A stretch of 64,000 bases of DNA. Source: Rhodopseudomonas sp. AAP120 (lineage in GTDB: Bacteria > Pseudomonadota > Alphaproteobacteria > Rhizobiales > Xanthobacteraceae). Where the stretch lies: the NCBI RefSeq assembly GCF_001295845.1, contig NZ_LJIC01000061.1, positions 1-64,000 on the forward strand. The letters are read 5' to 3'. Of this stretch, positions 60,149 to 64,000 are shown one piece after another. A program made the translations under genes and the position numbers. The notes below the pieces were generated by a model. That model did no database searches. It was not told where the DNA came from and saw only the letters and a program-made list of their open reading frames with translations. Position 1 is the first letter of the stretch. Each line of letters starts with the position of its first letter.

Positions 60149-60726
60149 GTCGTGATCCCGTAGATGTCCTCGCGGATTTTCTTGAGCAGCGCCGCGCCGT
60201 CGAGCTGGCCGGCGCTGTCGGCCGCGTCGTCGATCGCCTTTGCGGTCTTGGCCAGCGCCTCCGCCTTGGCCTTCTCGGCCGCGCGCTTCTCGATCGCGAC
60301 GGTGCGGGCGACGTCGTCCTTGCTGGCCTTGCCGAGATGGTCGAGCGCCTTGGCGAGCAGCATCGCTTCCATCGGATCGAAGGTGACGGACTCGCCATCG
60401 GCGGCCGTGCGGGTGGCGATCTCGAACAGCACGTTGTGCATCAGTTCGATGTTCATCCGCGTGGTCTTGTCCGGATCGCTTTCACCGAGCCGGCGCACGA
60501 TGACTTCGGCCACCTGGCGCTGCCTGCGGATGCGCTCGGCGACTTCGTCGGCCTTCTTGAGGTGGCGTCCGATTGCGGACCGCGACGGCAACTCCTCCTT
60601 GTCGAGATCCAGCTCGCCGAGTTTGCGCATGATCTCGTCGATCGTGCAGCCGCGGTCACGGAGGCGGCCGATCAGGTCTCGCACTTCCTCGGGCAGACGG
60701 TCGATCGACGACGGCCGGTTCGCCAT
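60145..60726 (-). CDS. Terminase small-subunit-like protein (DUF3486, Mu gp27)
   Basis: 193 residues. SIDRLPEEVRDLIGRLRDRG and CTIDEIMRKLGELDLDKEEL form an HTH-like N-terminus, followed by RSAIGRHLKKADEVAERIRR and a helical C-terminus. This matches DUF3486 next to gp28 terminases. It probably recognises phage DNA. Confidence 0.88.
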   Translation of the reverse strand: MANRPSSIDRLPEEVRDLIGRLRDRGCTIDEIMRKLGELDLDKEELPSRSAIGRHLKKADEVAERIRRQRQVAEVIVRRLGESDPDKTTRMNIELMHNVLFEIATRTAADGESVTFDPMEAMLLAKALDHLGKASKDDVARTVAIEKRAAEKAKAEALAKTAKAIDDAADSAGQLDGAALLKKIREDIYGITT

Positions 60727-60729
60727 GGC

Positions 60730-61041
60730 TCAGTCCTTAGGGCTGGGCCGCGCCACCATCGGGTGCGGCCGGCCGTTCGCGACGTCGCGGCCGAGCTTGG
60801 TCAGCGTCGCGATCGTCATCTTGCGGCCGCTCAGTTCGATCTCGCTGCGCTTCACCAGGCGATGCTGATCGAGCAGTACGATGTCGGCTTCGACCACGTC
60901 GGGATAAACCCGATGCCGCAGCTCCTGTGCGGCCTTGGTCAGCAGAGGCGCCGACAGTTCGTAGTTGTCCTGTTCGGCCAGCAGCCGCAGCAGCACCAGG
61001 CGGCGATCCTTGTCGAACACTTCGGTAAGCGTGTCGCTCAT
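60730..61041 (-). CDS. Mu gp26-like protein
   Basis: 103 residues from the ATG at 61041. FDKDRRLVLLRLLAEQDNYE and LLTKAAQELRHRVYPDVVEA suggest a winged helix: VLLDQHRLVKRSEIELSGRK, ATLTKLGRDVANGR. This resembles Mu gp26-type or ArsR-like DNA-binding proteins in Mu-like phages. It lies between gp25-like and gp27-like genes as in Mu. Confidence 0.78.
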   Translation of the reverse strand: MSDTLTEVFDKDRRLVLLRLLAEQDNYELSAPLLTKAAQELRHRVYPDVVEADIVLLDQHRLVKRSEIELSGRKMTIATLTKLGRDVANGRPHPMVARPSPKD

Positions 61042-61493
61042 GCCGATTTCTCCCGTTTCTCGTCGAGCATGTGACCGAGGATCATTTCCAGCGTGCGGTC
61101 GATCTTGTTGGCCGTCTTCTCGACGCCCTTGATGGTCTCGATCGAGGTGGCGACCTGCGTCTCGACGCGGCCGACCCGCTCGGAGAGCTGCTCCATCTCG
61201 GTGCGGCCGGGCAGTTGCCTGACGTCGCTTTCCAGCTTCGCCATCCGATCGGATGTCTCGCGTTCGGTCTTGACGATGCGGTCGCTGGTTTTCTTCTCGT
61301 TGTCGTCGATCTTCGACGACAGCGCCGTGATCGACGACGCGACCGATTCCATCTTCTTGTCGAACGTGGCCTTGGTCGGGAATTGGCCGCGCAGGTAGTA
61401 CATCCCGGCGAAGCCGAGGGCGGCGACCGGCATCGACAGGAACCACCAGATATCCTTCGCGAAGGCCACGGCCTCCGCCCAGCTCATTCCCAT
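61038..61493 (-). CDS. Mu gp25-like protein (DUF2730), membrane-anchored coiled coil
   Basis: 151 residues from the ATG at 61493 (GGGGG five bases upstream). A membrane helix (about 14-35, WWFLSMPVAALGFAGMYYLR) is followed by a long coiled coil (about 45-130) with DKKMESVASSITALSSKIDD and LSERVGRVETQVATSIETIK. The type fits DUF2730. Its role is not known. Confidence 0.78.
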   Translation of the reverse strand: MGMSWAEAVAFAKDIWWFLSMPVAALGFAGMYYLRGQFPTKATFDKKMESVASSITALSSKIDDNEKKTSDRIVKTERETSDRMAKLESDVRQLPGRTEMEQLSERVGRVETQVATSIETIKGVEKTANKIDRTLEMILGHMLDEKREKSA

Positions 61494-61714
61494 CACGTCC
61501 CCCTGTGCGTGCGGCCCCACCGCTCGCGACTATCCTGACAGTCCACGCACCGGGTCGCCGAGGGCATCGCCTTGCGGCGGGCCTCGTCGATCGGCTCCCC
61601 GCACACCGAACAATGATCGGCGCCGGGGCCTTTGTTCCGCCCGGTCGCCCGGGCGATGCACTCGTCGCGCTCCCGCTGTTCCAGCGCCTGCGCCTCATCA
61701 AGCTGATCGGTCAC
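61493..61714 (-). CDS. TraR/DksA-type zinc finger protein
   Basis: 73 residues. The four-Cys finger CSVCGEPIDEARRKAMPSAT plus RCVDCQ is characteristic of phage TraR/DksA-like proteins, which bind RNA polymerase near the secondary channel. Mu and relatives carry one at this place. Four-base overlaps with both neighbours. Confidence 0.87.
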   Translation of the reverse strand: MTDQLDEAQALEQRERDECIARATGRNKGPGADHCSVCGEPIDEARRKAMPSATRCVDCQDSRERWGRTHRGT

Positions 61715-61986
61715 GGCTGCGGCCGGCTCGCTTCGACGGCTGCAGCTCGCCGGCCTTCACACGTCCTCAGGGCGGAGCGGTCGCGCCCCCAGGCGCTCGC
61801 GGTCTCGCGTTCGGTTAGGTCGCGATCCGGCAGGTCGACTGGATCGTCGCACTTCTGCTCGGCCGTCGCCGGCACGGTCGGCTGCATCATCCGCAGCAAT
61901 ACGGTCGGCTGGTCAGCGGGCTTTGTTGAGCAACCGGACACGAGCACGGCCGAGGCCCCGACGATCGCCATCAGCAAGCGCCGCAT
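61711..61986 (-). CDS. Outer-membrane spanin, Rz1-like lipoprotein
   Basis: 91 residues with a lipoprotein signal (MRRLLMAIVGASAVLVSGCS; lipobox VSGC, Cys19) followed by a short polar region with CDDPVDLPDRDLT. Its start lies inside the i-spanin gene in another frame, the classic Rz/Rz1 nesting. With the i-spanin it fuses inner and outer membranes at lysis. Confidence 0.82.
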   Translation of the reverse strand: MRRLLMAIVGASAVLVSGCSTKPADQPTVLLRMMQPTVPATAEQKCDDPVDLPDRDLTERETASAWGRDRSALRTCEGRRAAAVEASRPQP

Positions 61987-62317
61987 TTTGCTTCTCCAAC
62001 TCTTTCAACGCGTCTTCACGGCCCTTTTCGGCCGACTTGATCGAGGCCTCGGCTGCCATCGCAGCGCGGGCCTGTTCGGCTTCGGCGCGCGCAGCCTTGG
62101 CGTTGGCTTCGGCGATCTCGGCACGCCAGTGCGCGTCGCGCTCGGCCTTGGCGGCCGCGGCGGCGTCCTCGACCATGTTGTGCACGGTGGCGACGGCGCA
62201 CCACGCGCCAAGCCCGCCGATCGCCACCAGCCCTGCGACGCCCAAAGCGACAAGCGCGGCCTTGCTGATCGGCCGCGCGAGGAAAGATGCGAGAGCCACG
62301 GGGGGCGCCGGGATCAT
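61913..62317 (-). CDS. Inner-membrane spanin, Rz-like
   Basis: 134 residues from the ATG at 62317. One N-terminal membrane helix (about 20-45, AALVALGVAGLVAIGGLGAW) followed by a periplasmic coiled coil (about 55-115) rich in Ala/Glu/Lys. The Rz1-like gene overlaps its last 74 bases. Its start overlaps the holin candidate stop by four bases. Confidence 0.8.
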   Translation of the reverse strand: MIPAPPVALASFLARPISKAALVALGVAGLVAIGGLGAWCAVATVHNMVEDAAAAAKAERDAHWRAEIAEANAKAARAEAEQARAAMAAEASIKSAEKGREDALKELEKQNAALADGDRRGLGRARVRLLNKAR

Positions 62318-62532
62318 GTCGCAATTCCGTAAGCAACGCCGAACAGCGCTATGCCGATTCCGGCCCAGCTCCACAGAGCTGGCGTCATCACGGCATCGAG
62401 ACGATCGCTGAAGCTGAAGTCGGCGCCGTACGTGGTGTGCACCCAGCGGGCACGCACCGCGATCACCACAGCCACTGCAACGAGGATGTAGAAGCCGACG
62501 AACATGGCAACGATCCGGAAGACGCTCAGCAT
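62314..62532 (-). CDS. Holin candidate, two-TM protein
   Basis: 72 residues with two membrane helices (about 3-26 VFRIVAMFVGFYILVAVAVV; about 52-70 LWSWAGIGIALFGVAYGIA) joined by a polar loop. Its place between amidase and spanins is the holin position. No family recognised; size and topology would also fit an antiholin. Confidence 0.65.
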   Translation of the reverse strand: MLSVFRIVAMFVGFYILVAVAVVIAVRARWVHTTYGADFSFSDRLDAVMTPALWSWAGIGIALFGVAYGIAT

Positions 62533-62542
62533 CGTCGCCCCC

Positions 62543-64000
62543 TCAGGTCAGCCGGCCGGATCGATAGGCATCGACCGTCTCGGCCTCGGCCTGGCGCGAC
62601 GACCACCAGATGCCGGCCGCGATGCCGACGATCAGTAGCGCCCAGACCCAGCCCGGCACAGCGGACAGCCATCCGGTGATCGGCGCGAGCTGCGACATGA
62701 CGCTGGAGACGTTGGACGCGATGCCCTGCAGCACGGCGAACACGGCGGAAGGCAAGCCGAGCAGCCACGCCAGCAGCTTCGAGCGGCCGGCCTGCTGGAC
62801 GACGGGCACGGATTTGCGCAGATCCTTCGGCGTGGCACTGGCGCGCGCATCGCCCACCTCTCGCGGGTCGCCGTTGGCCAGCGCTTTCAGCGTGGCCTCG
62901 TCGACATCGGTCGTCGCCGGCAGACCGTTGTGGCGCTTGAAGGTCACCAGCGCGTCTTCGGTGCGGCCCGCGAAGTCGCCATCGATATTGCCGACCTCGT
63001 AGTAGCCGAGCGCACGCAACCTCTGCTGCACGAACTCGACGAGGGCTTTCGGCAAGCGCTGCGGCTCGGACGGCTCCGGAAGGTCGAACCGATGCGCGAT
63101 GTCGCCGGCGTTGCCGTCGTCGTCGCCGAGCGGCTTGTAGGATTCGAACCGGCTGATCCCGCCCGGCGCCTGATCGACCTCGTCGCCGCTTTCCCAGCCG
63201 TCGTCTTCGAAACGACGGCGCGGCGCTTCCGCAGGCTGCCCGTCGAGGCCATGCCGCGCGACCTGGTCCGCGTAGTCGTCATCCTCCGGCGGTTGCAGGA
63301 GCGGATCGCCGTCCAGATCGGCGAAGCGCGCAACGGCCGGCGCCTTGTTGACGAACACGCGCGCCCGCACCTCGGCGAGCGGAAACAGCGGATTGGTATC
63401 GACCTTGCGGCCGGGCGCGATCATCCAGTGAGTGACGATCTCGGTGATGGTCGGATAGGCCGCGACCAGCGCGCGGCACAGATCCACGACGGCGTCGATC
63501 TGCTGCGGCGAATGCTCCAGCCACAGGCCGTCGTTCGGCTGCATCGCCTTGCCGTCCTCGGTACGCGCCGGAAACTTGCCGCGACGAACGACGAGCGAGG
63601 GATCATGCTTGTTGTCGATTGGGACGCCGCCCTTGAAGCGACCGCCTCCGAGATCCTGCAGCGGCCCGCCGGGGTTGGCGATCTCGATGCCGATCGACCA
63701 GCCGTTCAGCATCTCCTTGCCACGCCACTTGCTGATGCCAGCGTGCCAGGTCTTGACGTTCATGGAGGCGAGCTGAGTGATCGTGCCATCGCGGCCGATC
63801 ACCACATGCGCGCTGGAATTCTGAGACGCGCCTTTGCCGCCCCGCAGCCAGGCGATCGAGCCGCGGCCCGAAAGATCGCCGGCGGTGTCGTGCAGCACGA
63901 TCACGCGCGGAACGATCGGGCCGCCAACGTTTTGTGTCTGATGGAAGTCGACGGCCTTGCCGTCGCGCACGATGCGGTGGGCTTTGATTTCGATAGGCAC
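62543..64000 (-). CDS. Endolysin: N-acetylmuramoyl-L-alanine amidase with peptidoglycan-binding domain and membrane tail (5' end may lie beyond window)
   Basis: At least 485 residues. The amidase domain (about 1-230) has the zinc ligands in VIVLHDTAGD and THWMIAPGRKVDTNPLF. A disordered acidic linker follows, then a PG-binding domain (about 320-375, VQQRLRALGYYEVGNIDGDF). The C-terminal 75 residues hold two hydrophobic segments (LLAWLLGLPSAVFAVLQGI and VWALLIVGIAAGIWW). The frame starts with a GTG on the last bases of the window; a start further upstream cannot be excluded. Such C-terminal membrane segments occur in a subset of phage endolysins. Confidence 0.85.
   Translation of the reverse strand: MPIEIKAHRIVRDGKAVDFHQTQNVGGPIVPRVIVLHDTAGDLSGRGSIAWLRGGKGASQNSSAHVVIGRDGTITQLASMNVKTWHAGISKWRGKEMLNGWSIGIEIANPGGPLQDLGGGRFKGGVPIDNKHDPSLVVRRGKFPARTEDGKAMQPNDGLWLEHSPQQIDAVVDLCRALVAAYPTITEIVTHWMIAPGRKVDTNPLFPLAEVRARVFVNKAPAVARFADLDGDPLLQPPEDDDYADQVARHGLDGQPAEAPRRRFEDDGWESGDEVDQAPGGISRFESYKPLGDDDGNAGDIAHRFDLPEPSEPQRLPKALVEFVQQRLRALGYYEVGNIDGDFAGRTEDALVTFKRHNGLPATTDVDEATLKALANGDPREVGDARASATPKDLRKSVPVVQQAGRSKLLAWLLGLPSAVFAVLQGIASNVSSVMSQLAPITGWLSAVPGWVWALLIVGIAAGIWWSSRQAEAETVDAYRSGRLT

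Larger units (their letters stand above)
33926..64000. mobile_element. Prophage with Mu-type head and P2/Mu-type contractile tail (one end in window)
   Basis: From just after tRNA-Ser to the end of the window there are only phage-type genes, almost all on the minus strand and tightly overlapping: lysis, packaging, head, tail, fibre and late D genes. The early region with integrase or transposase and repressor is not in the window, so the mode of integration is open: tRNA adjacency suggests a site-specific integrase, while the head gene set is that of transposable Mu-like phages. The exact left boundary between 33926 and 34054 is not fixed; 33926-34054 contains no convincing gene. Confidence 0.95.

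Noticed and set aside
33926-64000. Gene transfer agent instead of a prophage
   Set aside because: The head genes are Mu-type with DUF935 portal and the tail is contractile with sheath; the known rhodobacterial-type GTA is different.

Overview
The window reads as an alphaproteobacterial chromosome of the Rhodopseudomonas palustris / Bradyrhizobium type. The reasons are high GC, a stand-alone F1 operon (atpHAGDC without the Fo genes), the obgE-proB-proA-nadD-rsfS-rlmH-envC-ctpA order, two rppH copies, and protein sequences I recognise from that group. The genus is a memory-based inference; no database was searched.

Bases 1-33835 are host DNA. First come odhB (5' end missing), a MAPEG protein, a short-chain dehydrogenase and lpd (E2 and E3 of 2-oxoglutarate dehydrogenase). 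Next are two membrane proteins, xerC, priA and a His-rich rlpA, then the F1 operon. A Nudix/UDP-xylose/glycosyltransferase island follows. A long leftward block carries cell-envelope (divergent polysaccharide deacetylase, ctpA, EnvC-like), ribosome (rlmH, rsfS), NAD (nadD), proline (proA, proB) and GTPase (obgE) genes, with a rightward ParDE toxin-antitoxin pair wedged between proA and proB. The host part ends with an EamA transporter, two very small genes, a GNAT acetyltransferase, rpmA/rplU with a clear promoter, a ROK-like protein and tRNA-Ser(CGA).

From the tRNA-Ser 3' end (33925) to the window end the DNA is a large prophage, nearly all on the minus strand and cut off by the window edge. 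Read in transcription order (high to low coordinates) it has a lysis cassette (amidase, holin candidate, nested Rz/Rz1 spanins) and a Mu-type packaging and head module (TraR/DksA finger, gp25-, gp26- and gp27-like proteins, terminase, DUF935 portal, gp30, I protease, DUF2190, capsid, gp36, gpG, gp37). A P2/Mu contractile tail module follows (V, W, J, I, DUF4815, fibre and chaperone, sheath, tube, E/E' chaperone, tape measure, U, X, D). The distal end carries unusual cargo: a phage RlpA and a Cys/His-ASCH protein. Most genes overlap by ATGA, so they are probably translated in a coupled way.

The most notable signals are in the prophage. A complete initiator-type tRNA-fMet with encoded CCA sits inside the late operon directly before the capsid gene. 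The same 23-base palindrome lies upstream of both the head protease and the tail sheath genes, 13 kb apart. A T TTT TTG -1 frameshift site makes an extended tail chaperone. A phage RlpA is about three quarters identical to the host one and keeps a Glu that the host copy lacks. CAGTT repeats spaced 21 bp lie at the tRNA-Ser/prophage junction.
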